DNA of 41,453 nucleotides from JBBQNJ01 sp038329845. Lineage in GTDB: Bacteria; Planctomycetota; Phycisphaerae; Tepidisphaerales; Tepidisphaeraceae. Made by a program: the position numbers and the translations under genes. The DNA lies in contig JBBQNJ010000043.1 of NCBI GenBank assembly GCA_038329845.1, positions 1-41,453 on the forward strand, written 5' to 3'. Positions 22,696-30,657 of this stretch are shown one piece after another; within the stretch, counting starts at the first letter, position 1; each line of letters begins with the position of its first letter. The notes under the pieces were generated by a model that was not told where the DNA came from, did no database searches, and worked only from the letters and a program-made list of their open reading frames with translations.

Positions 22696-24087
22696 TCAAG
22701 GCCGGGTGGCGGGTCCGTTCTTCGGCAAAGCAAAGCCATTTCGCTGCAACACCGCCTGGGCATCGGCTTGACCCATGTATTCCAGGAATCGCGTAGTCGC
22801 CTGCCGCTTGGCACCAGCGGCGACGATGACGGCTGGATAGACAATCGGCTCGTGGGTCGTCGGGTCGGCGGTGGCACAGATGCGCACTTTCTCGCCGGAC
22901 TGCATCGCATCGGTCGCGTAGACGATGCCGGCCCAGACTTCGCCGCGCTCGACGTAGGCCAGCACCTGCCGCACATTAGCGCCGTAGACGAGCTTGCGGG
23001 ATACCGCGTCGATCAGCTTGAGCGACTGGAGAACCTGGTGGGCGTACTGTCCGGCCGGCACGGTCTGCGGCTCTCCCATGGCGATTCTGCCCGCGCCAGG
23101 ACCTGCGAGCGACTCGAATCGGTCGGGGTGATCTTTAGCGTCGGCGGGCGCGATCAGCACCAGGCAGTTCATGGCGATCACGCGGCGGGTGGCGGGATCG
23201 ACTAGGTGAAGTCTTTCCAGCTCGTCCACCTGTCTGTTCGCCGCCGAGATAAACAGATCAATCGGGGCGCCGTTCTTGATCTGGGCCATGATCTGGCCGG
23301 ATGAGCCGAACACGAACTCGACGCGTCCGCCGCCGGTGGCTTCATACTTTTCGGCGATCTGCACGATCGCATCCCTGAGACTGATCGCCGCCCCCACCCG
23401 AATCGCCTGAGCCGACGCCGCCAGGGTGGGCAGAAACAAAAAGATCAGGGCACCGATAAGCGCGCTTTGCACGATGCCGCTCGCGCCTCGGCTCGGCGCT
23501 TCTGGCGGCAACCGCGGGCCCAGGGCAGCGGGGATGTAGTTTCCGGTCGAGAGCAGGAGCTTGAATGCTTCTTCGGCGGACAGGTCGATCAGGATCAGCT
23601 TGGAAAGGGGCACGAAACAGAGCCGGCCGTTGATGGGGTTGGGGGCGTTGGGGAGGAAGACGCAGACCGTCGGCTCGGCGGCGCCGGGGATCAAGTCGGC
23701 GCTGGTGAAGCCCAGGACGTGGCCGGCGCCCAGTTCGCTCCGGACCAGCACCGTCCTGGCGAACATGCCTTCACGCCCGCCGGCGGTCAGCGAGACCTGC
23801 TTCCAGGCCGCGTAGCCGTCTTTCAGCAGAGGCACGCGCAGAAGGATGCGATCCACCGCACGCAGAAAAAATCGTCCGATCAGGCTGGTGACGATCAGGC
23901 CGGCGAGATAGATCGCCGCGATCGCCAGGAAAATCCCCACGGCGGGGATGTCCCAGCCGAACAGCTTGCGGGTCAGGTCGCGGGTGGCTCTCTCGGCATA
24001 TGCGATCACGAACACGGTGACGGCCACCGGAATGACGGCGAAAATTCCAGCCAAAAACGTATTGCGAAGCCGCGTCTGCATCGACAT
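22696..24087 (-). CDS. Fusion of DUF502 membrane protein and molybdate-binding protein ModA
   Basis: A 463-aa protein from ATG 24087. Residues 1-185 are a complete DUF502 protein: two membrane helices (about 10-30 and 48-70), RVPLLKDGYAAWKQV and VFLPNAPNPINGRLCFVP. After a linker (190-205) a hydrophobic segment (206-222) ends in ASAQA, which looks like an intact Sec signal peptide with cleavage before I229. Residues 229-463 are a periplasmic ModA-type binding protein (GAAISLRDAI, FGSSGQIMAQIKNGAPIDLFISA). The frame is open throughout. An in-frame GTG at 23472 could start ModA alone, behind a weak GAGCGGC. So this may be a true fusion, a dual-start gene, or two genes joined by loss of a stop. 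It lies between the Gfo/Idh gene (3 bp) and modB (1 bp). Confidence 0.85.
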   Translation of the reverse strand: MSMQTRLRNTFLAGIFAVIPVAVTVFVIAYAERATRDLTRKLFGWDIPAVGIFLAIAAIYLAGLIVTSLIGRFFLRAVDRILLRVPLLKDGYAAWKQVSLTAGGREGMFARTVLVRSELGAGHVLGFTSADLIPGAAEPTVCVFLPNAPNPINGRLCFVPLSKLILIDLSAEEAFKLLLSTGNYIPAALGPRLPPEAPSRGASGIVQSALIGALIFLFLPTLAASAQAIRVGAAISLRDAIVQIAEKYEATGGGRVEFVFGSSGQIMAQIKNGAPIDLFISAANRQVDELERLHLVDPATRRVIAMNCLVLIAPADAKDHPDRFESLAGPGAGRIAMGEPQTVPAGQYAHQVLQSLKLIDAVSRKLVYGANVRQVLAYVERGEVWAGIVYATDAMQSGEKVRICATADPTTHEPIVYPAVIVAAGAKRQATTRFLEYMGQADAQAVLQRNGFALPKNGPATRP

Positions 24088-24090
24088 GAC

Positions 24091-25122
24091 TCACCCGTTG
24101 AAAGCGGCGGTGCCCTGCCAGCCATCAGCGCTGGCGGCGGCACCCAGGATCACCTCCAGCACGGCTCGGCCCTCTTTCACCGAGTGGATGGGAGACCGGT
24201 GGTCAAGAAGACAATCGGCGAAATGGGCGATTTCGGCTCCGAAAGTTTCGACCGGCGCGAACGAGCGCTTGGCCGGCTCGCTGAAGCCCCGCGGCAGCAG
24301 ATAAAGCGTATCGTCGGAGCCAAAAATTTGACCTTTTTCGCCGACCACATGGATATGGTGCGTGCCGTGAGGCAAGTTCATGGCCCAACTGGTGAAGATC
24401 TCACCGACGACGCCGTTGGTGAAGCGCACCGACACGGCGGCGGTGTCTTCCCCGTCGATCGCAGCGTCGAACCGCCCCATCGTGGCGCGGACCTCGGCGA
24501 CCGGCGCGCCGGCCAAGTGTAGCAGGCGATAGGTGGGATGGTAGCCGGTGTCGATCAGTTCTCCGCCGCCCTGGGTGGCGAGATCGGCTCGCCAGCCCCA
24601 CTGGGCGCGGGCGCGGCCGGCGGTGAAGCAATCCTGGCTGCGCAGCCAGCGGACGGTGCCGATCTCTCCGGCGTCGATCAGGCGTTTGGCCTCGCGGACC
24701 ACAGGCATGAAGAGCTGGTTATGCCCGCTGAGATAGGTGATCCCCGAGGATTCCACGGCGGCCGAGATGCGATCGGCCTCGTCGAGGGTCAGGCACATGG
24801 GTTTCTCGCACAGGACGTGCTTGCCCGCGGCCACGGCATCGAGGATCGCCGGAGCATGGAGATGATGCGGCAGGCAAATGTCCACCGCATCGAGTTGATC
24901 ACCCATGTCCCGAAGCATCGTCCGCCAGTCGTCGAACGTACGCACCTCACCGGCCGGGGCGAGCTGCACCGACCGCGTGGCCAGAGCCTCGGGGGAGATA
25001 TCACACAGCGCCACGCAGCGAATGCGATCCGGAAGCTTAAGGTATCCGCGGATATGCGCGCCCGAGATGCCCCCGGCGCCGATGATCGCCACGCGGGCCG
25101 GTGAACCGATGCTCTTTCTCAT
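24091..25122 (-). CDS. Gfo/Idh/MocA family oxidoreductase
   Basis: A 343-aa protein from ATG 25122. The N-terminal Rossmann fold has VAIIGAGGISGAHIRGY (about 11-27) and the family signature CEKPMCLTLDEAD, with the lysine expected to take part in catalysis. The second domain contains GGGELIDTGYHPTYRLLHLAG, with the conserved D..H pair. These enzymes oxidise or reduce sugars and related polyols with NAD(P); the substrate is not readable from sequence. It is first in an operon with the DUF502-ModA gene (3 bp away) and modB, an unusual partner set. No Shine-Dalgarno is present; TACAAT lies 8 nt upstream, suggesting a leaderless transcript. Confidence 0.9.
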   Translation of the reverse strand: MRKSIGSPARVAIIGAGGISGAHIRGYLKLPDRIRCVALCDISPEALATRSVQLAPAGEVRTFDDWRTMLRDMGDQLDAVDICLPHHLHAPAILDAVAAGKHVLCEKPMCLTLDEADRISAAVESSGITYLSGHNQLFMPVVREAKRLIDAGEIGTVRWLRSQDCFTAGRARAQWGWRADLATQGGGELIDTGYHPTYRLLHLAGAPVAEVRATMGRFDAAIDGEDTAAVSVRFTNGVVGEIFTSWAMNLPHGTHHIHVVGEKGQIFGSDDTLYLLPRGFSEPAKRSFAPVETFGAEIAHFADCLLDHRSPIHSVKEGRAVLEVILGAAASADGWQGTAAFNG

Positions 25123-25130
25123 GGCCGGGC

Positions 25131-25136
25131 ATTGTA
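25131..25136 (-). promoter_or_regulatory. TACAAT -10 box eight bases before the Gfo/Idh start
   Basis: TACAAT on the minus strand (25136-25131), then 8 nt, then ATG at 25122. No clear -35 is visible. The geometry matches the proA upstream region. Confidence 0.4.
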
Positions 25137-25214
25137 GCGATGAGCAAAACATCCACCACCGCCGGCCGGCGGCTTGGAGATTCATCGGCAGCCCCATTTT
25201 CCGGGCAAAAGCGC

Positions 25215-25242
25215 TTGCCAGACTGCCGCGCGAAGATATGAT
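25215..25242 (+). promoter_or_regulatory. Sigma70-like promoter for the lipoprotein gene at 25294
   Basis: TTGCCA (25215-25220), 16-nt spacer, TATGAT (25237-25242), each five of six to consensus. The predicted transcript starts near 25249, giving a leader of about 45 nt. Confidence 0.55.
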
Positions 25243-25293
25243 GCGCGCGGGTCGGTGAGGATCACCGGCGAGTCGTTTCCCAGGATGGGTCTC

Positions 25294-26706
25294 ATGTCAG
25301 GAAATCGAATCCTCCTTTTAGTGATGGCGTTACTAGCGGCGGCGGGGTGTCGGGCGCGGCCCGGGGCCAAGTCGCCGCCGACGGGCGAAGCATTGGTGTT
25401 GTCGCCACACGTCCGCGATTCGGGCTCGTGGGTCAAGGCGCGCTCGACCGACGGCGCCGGTGCGGAAACAGCCGAAGGTTCCGATCCGACGCAGGGATCG
25501 GCCGCGGCGCTGGCACAGAAGACGGCGTCGTATGCCCAGGGGCTTGAGGCGTTGCTCACCGAGCGGGCGCGACGCGCCGCGGCGACGCCGCCAGCGCCGA
25601 CCCAGCCGTTGCCCGAGGCGTGGATGCGGCAGCCTCTGGCCGCAGGATCGGAGTCGGGATCGCAGGCGGTCTCGGCAGGGCAATCGGTGAATGAGATTAC
25701 CGGTTCGCCCTCGGCAGTGCGATGGACCGACGCCGGGCCGGCGCGAATCACGGATTCGCCGCGAGATCCGGGCGCGGCGCGAGATCCGGGCGCAGCGCGC
25801 GATCCGCGGGCCGAGGCGAGATTCATGGATCCGGTCCGCGATTCGGGGGCCGGGGATTCTCTCCCCGGTGGCGATGTGACGGCGCTGCGGACTGCACGGC
25901 GGCCCGCGACGCCGGGGCAGTCGTTGCCGGTGGCGATTCCCGCCGCCGCGGTGATCGGTCCGGACTCGGCGCTGGCGCCCTCGACGATCATTCCCCGTCC
26001 GGCGGCGCCGTTTGATTCCGATGCCCTGCTGCGCCGGCTGGCGCTGCGGGTGCAGGAGCAGCCGCGCGATGTGGCGGCGCATCTGGATTACCAGTTGCTG
26101 CAATTTCTCCGCGAGGAGCAGACGCCGGACCTGAACACGTTGGCGTCGCTGCCGGCCGAAGACCGCGAGATGCTCTCGGCGATCGTGGACGGGCTGAACA
26201 ACTTTCGTCATGCCGCCCGGGCGCAGCAGAACCTGCTGCTGTCCAAGAAGGTCAAGCCGATGCTGGAGATGGCCGACCGCCTGCGTGCCCAGTCGGACCT
26301 GAGCATTCCGACGATTGCGCTATGTCGGGAGGTGCGTGCGTTCGGGGTGTACGAGCCGTTCGAGCCGTATCGGTTCATCGCGGGGGGCGAGCATCCGGTG
26401 CTGCTGTACTGCGAGGTGGCGGATTTCGCTTCGCAGCTCAACGAGCGGGGATTGTGGCAGACGAAGCTGACCGAGGAGGTCGTCTTGTATACCGAAACAG
26501 GCTTGCCGGTGTGGCGCGATCCCGACCAAGGCAAGCCGATCATCGACCTGTCGCGCAATCGGCGCCACGACTTTTTCGTGCTCAAGAAGATCCGCCTTCC
26601 CTCCAACTTGACGATCGGGCGATATCTGCTGAAGGCGACGATCGTGGACCAGCAGGCCAGCCGCGTCGCCGAGGCGACCTTGCCGCTGCAAATGGTCGCC
26701 CAGTAG
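25294..26706 (+). CDS. Lipoprotein of unknown function with low-complexity middle
   Basis: A 470-aa protein. Of two close ATGs (25285, 25294), 25294 is preferred because AGGAT lies about 8 nt before it. The N-terminus MSGNRILLLVMALLAAAGC is a lipoprotein signal (C19). Residues ~20-250 are low complexity, rich in Ala, Gly, Pro, Ser and Arg, with an RDPGAARDPGAARDPRA repeat. From about 270 the sequence becomes ordered: a helical part (ALRVQEQPRDVAAHLDYQLL) and a C-terminal beta domain (EPYRFIAGGEHPVLLYCEVA, PSNLTIGRYLLKATIVDQQA). I do not recognise a named family; the ordered half looks like a conserved envelope domain. It is the first of two lipoprotein genes on this strand and may be an envelope assembly or anchoring protein. 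Confidence 0.75.
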   Translation: MSGNRILLLVMALLAAAGCRARPGAKSPPTGEALVLSPHVRDSGSWVKARSTDGAGAETAEGSDPTQGSAAALAQKTASYAQGLEALLTERARRAAATPPAPTQPLPEAWMRQPLAAGSESGSQAVSAGQSVNEITGSPSAVRWTDAGPARITDSPRDPGAARDPGAARDPRAEARFMDPVRDSGAGDSLPGGDVTALRTARRPATPGQSLPVAIPAAAVIGPDSALAPSTIIPRPAAPFDSDALLRRLALRVQEQPRDVAAHLDYQLLQFLREEQTPDLNTLASLPAEDREMLSAIVDGLNNFRHAARAQQNLLLSKKVKPMLEMADRLRAQSDLSIPTIALCREVRAFGVYEPFEPYRFIAGGEHPVLLYCEVADFASQLNERGLWQTKLTEEVVLYTETGLPVWRDPDQGKPIIDLSRNRRHDFFVLKKIRLPSNLTIGRYLLKATIVDQQASRVAEATLPLQMVAQ

Positions 26707-26851
26707 CCTTCCGCCCGATAATATCGCGTGTTTTGCGTTGACTTCCCCCCGGTCGAGCGCCAAAGGTCCCCGGCGCAAGGCGCATCGAGGGTTTTGCCTT
26801 ATGATGCCTCATCGCGGAGACGGGGAGCGTTTTGCCGACGAAGGGAACTCC

Positions 26852-28834
26852 ATGAATCGTTTAAGCCTCGGGATCATCCTGCTGTTTCTGGCGACGCTGG
26901 CGGGCGGGTGCGCCCGCAAGAACCTGACCCTCACGACAGCGCCTCCCGATGCGCTCTTGCGCATCGATGGCGAGGATGTCGGCCCCGGGCCGATCGCCCG
27001 CCAGTTTAAGTTCACCCGGCGCCAGCCCACCCACACCATCAGCGCATCGCGCAAGGGCTTTAAGGATCAGACGGTCGAGCTGACGCGAGACTTCCTCGGA
27101 GATTCGCTGCGTATCGACCTCAAGCCCGAGTCGCGCCGAATCACGATCCAGGTGGCGCCGGTGCAGGCGATTATCAAGATCGACGCCGAGGAGATCAGCC
27201 GCACGCCGACGGCGCTGATTTCCCGCCAGATCGAGTTCGGCGTCGATGCCCAGAATCGCTGGAAGCCGCATGTGGTAACGGCCGAGCGGCCGGGGTTCAA
27301 GATGGCCCGCGCGGTCGTGTCGTTCGACGATCCGTCGCCCACGGTGCTGCTCCAACTCGAGCCGATGCGCAAGAGCTTCACCGTCAGCACCGATCCATCC
27401 GGGGCCGAGGTGTTTCTGGACGATCGGTCGCTGGGGACAAGCCCGGTGAAAGTTGAGAATGAGCCATTCCCCGTGCGGCTGGACAACAACGAGTCGATCC
27501 CGCGCACGCTGCGGGTGATCAAGCCGGGATATCCCGAAGTTCGGCGGCAGATCGCATGGGACGAGGGACAAAGCCATTACACGGTCTCGCTGAGCGTGCG
27601 GACCAAGGACGTGCGGATACTCACCGATCCGCCGCGGGCCACGGTAGCGATCGACGAGGCGCAAGTTCGCACCGACGAGGACGGACATGTCGTGGCGACC
27701 CTGGAGTTTCCGCCGATCGCGCCGACGGGAGAGCTGAAGACCTACACCGCCGCCATCTCGAAAAAGACCGACTCGACGGAGTGGGAGCCGAAGGCGATGG
27801 TGATCGGCTGGGATGACGGTCAGAGCGAATACTCGGTGAAGCTGCGCGAGGTGCTGACCCGCACGGTCGCAAGCGTCGAGCCTGAACTGGTTCGCGGCGA
27901 GGACGGCTGGAGCGTGGTTCCGCGGGCGCGGACCTGGGTGGCGATGAAGGAACTGACCGAAGGCCCCGGGCGACCCAGCCCGGTGCAGGTCACGCAATTG
28001 CCCGCCGGCACGATCATCGACTCGCTGACGATCTCTCCCGATGCCAGCCAGTTGCTGTTCGTGGTATTGCAAGGCGGGCGCGGCGCCGAAGAGCTTCGGT
28101 CGCAGTTGCGGCTGGTGCGGGCCGATGGCTCGGGCGGCGAGCAATTACTCACCGACTTTAAGGCGCTGGACCTGACGCCAGCGTTCTCGCCCGATGGCAA
28201 GAGCATCGTCTTTTCGTCCAACCGCGCGGGCAAACGCCTGAGCATCTGGCAACTGTCGGTCGCCGGGGCACCGGGCGTAACCCAGCTTACCCTCGGGCTG
28301 ACAACCGATCTCTGGCCTTGCATGGATTCGGATCCGCAGCAACCCCGGCTGTTCTATGAAGCCCGCACCGACGGGCGGGCGGCACCGCGAATCTACATGA
28401 CCCGTCTCGGCACCACGATCCGCACCGACTTATCGGCTCTGGGCGGGGCCCAGCCGAGGATCAGCCCCAAGGGCGATGCCCTGCTGTTCACCGTCGTTAA
28501 CGAGCGCTCGGGCAAGCGCGACATCTATCGCATGAGCGATCGCGGCGAGCGCCCGGAAAATCTGACCAATACGCCGGAAGTCGATGAGTTCGACCCCGCC
28601 TGGAGCGCCGATGCCGGACGCATCGCCTATGCCAGCGAGCCGCCGCCGGATGCAACCGGAGCACCCAATCGGGATGTCTGGATGATGGACATGACTCGCC
28701 GCGACGCCCCGACCCGGCTGACGGCCAACGCCAGCGCCGATGACTGCCCGGCGTGGGACCCGGCCGGCGAAGCGATCTACTTCCGCTCGAATCGCGGCGG
28801 AGAATGGGCCATCTGGCGGATCGGCCTGAAATAG
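26852..28834 (+). CDS. PEGA-domain and TolB-like propeller lipoprotein
   Basis: A 660-aa protein. The ATG at 26852 is preceded by AAGGG and opens a lipoprotein signal ending in ATLAGGC (C20); longer frames from 26738 lack these signs. Residues ~25-360 hold several PEGA domains, short beta folds seen as TTAPPDALLRIDGEDVGPGP, VSTDPSGAEVFLDDRSLGTS and ILTDPPRATVAIDEAQV. The C-terminal part is a WD40/TolB-like propeller with the typical blade motif: LTPAFSPDGKSIVFSSNRAG, PRISPKGDALLFTV, DPAWSADAGRIAYAS, CPAWDPAGEAIYFRSN. The arrangement suggests an envelope protein binding peptidoglycan, polysaccharide or another envelope protein. It follows the other lipoprotein gene by 145 bp on the same strand. 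Confidence 0.88.
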   Translation: MNRLSLGIILLFLATLAGGCARKNLTLTTAPPDALLRIDGEDVGPGPIARQFKFTRRQPTHTISASRKGFKDQTVELTRDFLGDSLRIDLKPESRRITIQVAPVQAIIKIDAEEISRTPTALISRQIEFGVDAQNRWKPHVVTAERPGFKMARAVVSFDDPSPTVLLQLEPMRKSFTVSTDPSGAEVFLDDRSLGTSPVKVENEPFPVRLDNNESIPRTLRVIKPGYPEVRRQIAWDEGQSHYTVSLSVRTKDVRILTDPPRATVAIDEAQVRTDEDGHVVATLEFPPIAPTGELKTYTAAISKKTDSTEWEPKAMVIGWDDGQSEYSVKLREVLTRTVASVEPELVRGEDGWSVVPRARTWVAMKELTEGPGRPSPVQVTQLPAGTIIDSLTISPDASQLLFVVLQGGRGAEELRSQLRLVRADGSGGEQLLTDFKALDLTPAFSPDGKSIVFSSNRAGKRLSIWQLSVAGAPGVTQLTLGLTTDLWPCMDSDPQQPRLFYEARTDGRAAPRIYMTRLGTTIRTDLSALGGAQPRISPKGDALLFTVVNERSGKRDIYRMSDRGERPENLTNTPEVDEFDPAWSADAGRIAYASEPPPDATGAPNRDVWMMDMTRRDAPTRLTANASADDCPAWDPAGEAIYFRSNRGGEWAIWRIGLK

Positions 28835-28909
28835 ACCCGCCGGCACCCCGCCCCGAGTCGGCGCGGGCACCGACACCCATTTAGCAACGGACCAATCGTC
28901 GAGCAACGC

Positions 28910-30634
28910 ATGACCCCGGATTTGCGACAACTAGTATCCGATGCCCGCGAAGTCACGGGCGCCCAGCCGCCCGGCCTGATGCGCGACGATGCACCGGTAC
29001 TCGAGGCTTCGGCGTTGAGCGAACAGGCCGACGACTTCTACCTCGTGGGGTTGATCGGCGGAAAGGATGTGGGAAAGACCTCGTTGGTCAACGCGCTGGC
29101 ACAGGAGCGGATCGGCGAGCCGTCCTCGCACGGGCGCGGAACGCAATGCGTGACGGCGTACGTCCACGAGAGTCGTCGCCAGGCCGTCGAACAACTGCTC
29201 GAGCGGGAAACGCCCGGTCGATTCGCCATCATCACCCACCGCATCGACCGCCTGGCCGGCCAGGCGCTGCTCGACCTGCCGGACATCGACAGTCAATGGG
29301 AGGATCATCTGGAGATCACCCGGCGCATGCTTCGCCACATGCTCTTTCCAGTCTGGATCCAGAGCGTCGAGAAATACGCCGACGAACGCCCGCGAACGCT
29401 GCTGATGCAGGTAGCGGCGGGAAACTCGCCGGAAAACTTCATCTTTTGTCTGAACAAGATCGACCAGGTTATCAAGCGGGAAGGCGAATCGGCGGCCATC
29501 GAGCTGCGCGATGATTTCGCCCGCCGGATCGCCCTGGCGCTGAAACTGCCGGTGCCGCCGGCGGTGCGGATGATCAGCGCGGCCCATCCGGATGAGCACG
29601 ATCTGCCGGCGCTGCGGGAATTGCTGTCGCGGCAGAAGAGCGAGCCGGACGTATCGGATTCACGCCGCCGGGCGATGCGCCAGCAGGGGCGGACGGTGCT
29701 GTCGTGGCTGGGGGAACAGAACCTTCCCGAGCGGGAGGCGGCGCTGGAGCGGCTGGAGGAACAGGCGCTCGAGGCATGCGCCCAGCGGATCGCCGTGCCG
29801 ATCATCGAGCGCGGGCTGACCTCGCTGCTGGACGATCCGCGCTATCGCCTGGGAATGGTCGGTGCGGTCCTCGAGCGGCGGATGCGGCGATGGCCGATCG
29901 TCAACTGGATCGACGCCCCCCTTTCGCCGCTGCTGGGGCTTTGGCATCGGGCGACGGCGGCGAGATCCGAACCGGTGGAGGATTTTTCCGCGCTGATCGC
30001 GGCGCATCTCAAACCGGGAGGCGAGGCGGCGGCGGACCTGGTGCAGCGGACCTTTGCGCAGCTTCATCAGGCCCACCCGATCCTGGCGCCGATGTATCGG
30101 CAGCGCCGGCTCTGGGAGCCGATGGCCGCCGAGCATGCCGCCGATGATCTGCGGATCCGGCTATGCGCCACCCTCGAGCGCCAGCGGGCGATGATCGGCG
30201 AGCGATTGAACCGCCGCCGCCTCGCCCTTTTGGCGGCGCCGCTGCGATGGGCGATGACGATCGGCGCATTGCTGTGGTTCCCGCTGATTCAGCCGCTGCT
30301 CGAGGCGATGCTCCAGCGCGGCTACGCCGCCACGGCACGGGATCTGGTGCTGCTGGCGGTGCAGTTGCTGGGCGTGAATTATCTGCTGCGCAGCGCCGTC
30401 TTCCTGCTGATCTACTTCGTCGCGCTGTGGCTGGGGCTTCGATGGCACACGCATCGGCGGGTGCGCCGGTTGCTCGAGCGCTGGCGCCGCGGCGGGAGCG
30501 TCGATTCTTCGCTTAGCCTCGAGGCGCAGACGCTCAACTGGACTCATTCGCTCATCGAGCCGATCCGGGCGGCACGGGGACGGATCAAGCTGGTGATTTC
30601 CCGAATGGAAGCGCTCGAGCGATCGGCCGCCTGA
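28910..30634 (+). CDS. Membrane-associated GTPase (dynamin/YcjX-like)
   Basis: A 574-aa protein. G1 P-loop GGKDVGKT (50-57), then a likely switch threonine region (GRGTQCVT), a degenerate G3 (DLPDID, ~122-127, in place of DxxG) and a clear G4 NKID (182-185); G5 may be SAAHP. A long, charged helical part follows (about 240-440). Two hydrophobic segments near 445-470 and 485-510 suggest membrane attachment, and the last 60 residues are helical again. The layout recalls bacterial dynamin-like or YcjX/DUF3482 GTPases that act on membranes, but no exact family is recognised. It faces the SNF2 gene tail to tail, 23 bp apart. The Shine-Dalgarno is weak. Confidence 0.75.
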   Translation: MTPDLRQLVSDAREVTGAQPPGLMRDDAPVLEASALSEQADDFYLVGLIGGKDVGKTSLVNALAQERIGEPSSHGRGTQCVTAYVHESRRQAVEQLLERETPGRFAIITHRIDRLAGQALLDLPDIDSQWEDHLEITRRMLRHMLFPVWIQSVEKYADERPRTLLMQVAAGNSPENFIFCLNKIDQVIKREGESAAIELRDDFARRIALALKLPVPPAVRMISAAHPDEHDLPALRELLSRQKSEPDVSDSRRRAMRQQGRTVLSWLGEQNLPEREAALERLEEQALEACAQRIAVPIIERGLTSLLDDPRYRLGMVGAVLERRMRRWPIVNWIDAPLSPLLGLWHRATAARSEPVEDFSALIAAHLKPGGEAAADLVQRTFAQLHQAHPILAPMYRQRRLWEPMAAEHAADDLRIRLCATLERQRAMIGERLNRRRLALLAAPLRWAMTIGALLWFPLIQPLLEAMLQRGYAATARDLVLLAVQLLGVNYLLRSAVFLLIYFVALWLGLRWHTHRRVRRLLERWRRGGSVDSSLSLEAQTLNWTHSLIEPIRAARGRIKLVISRMEALERSAA

Positions 30635-30657
30635 GCGGACCTCAAACCGGTGCTGGA

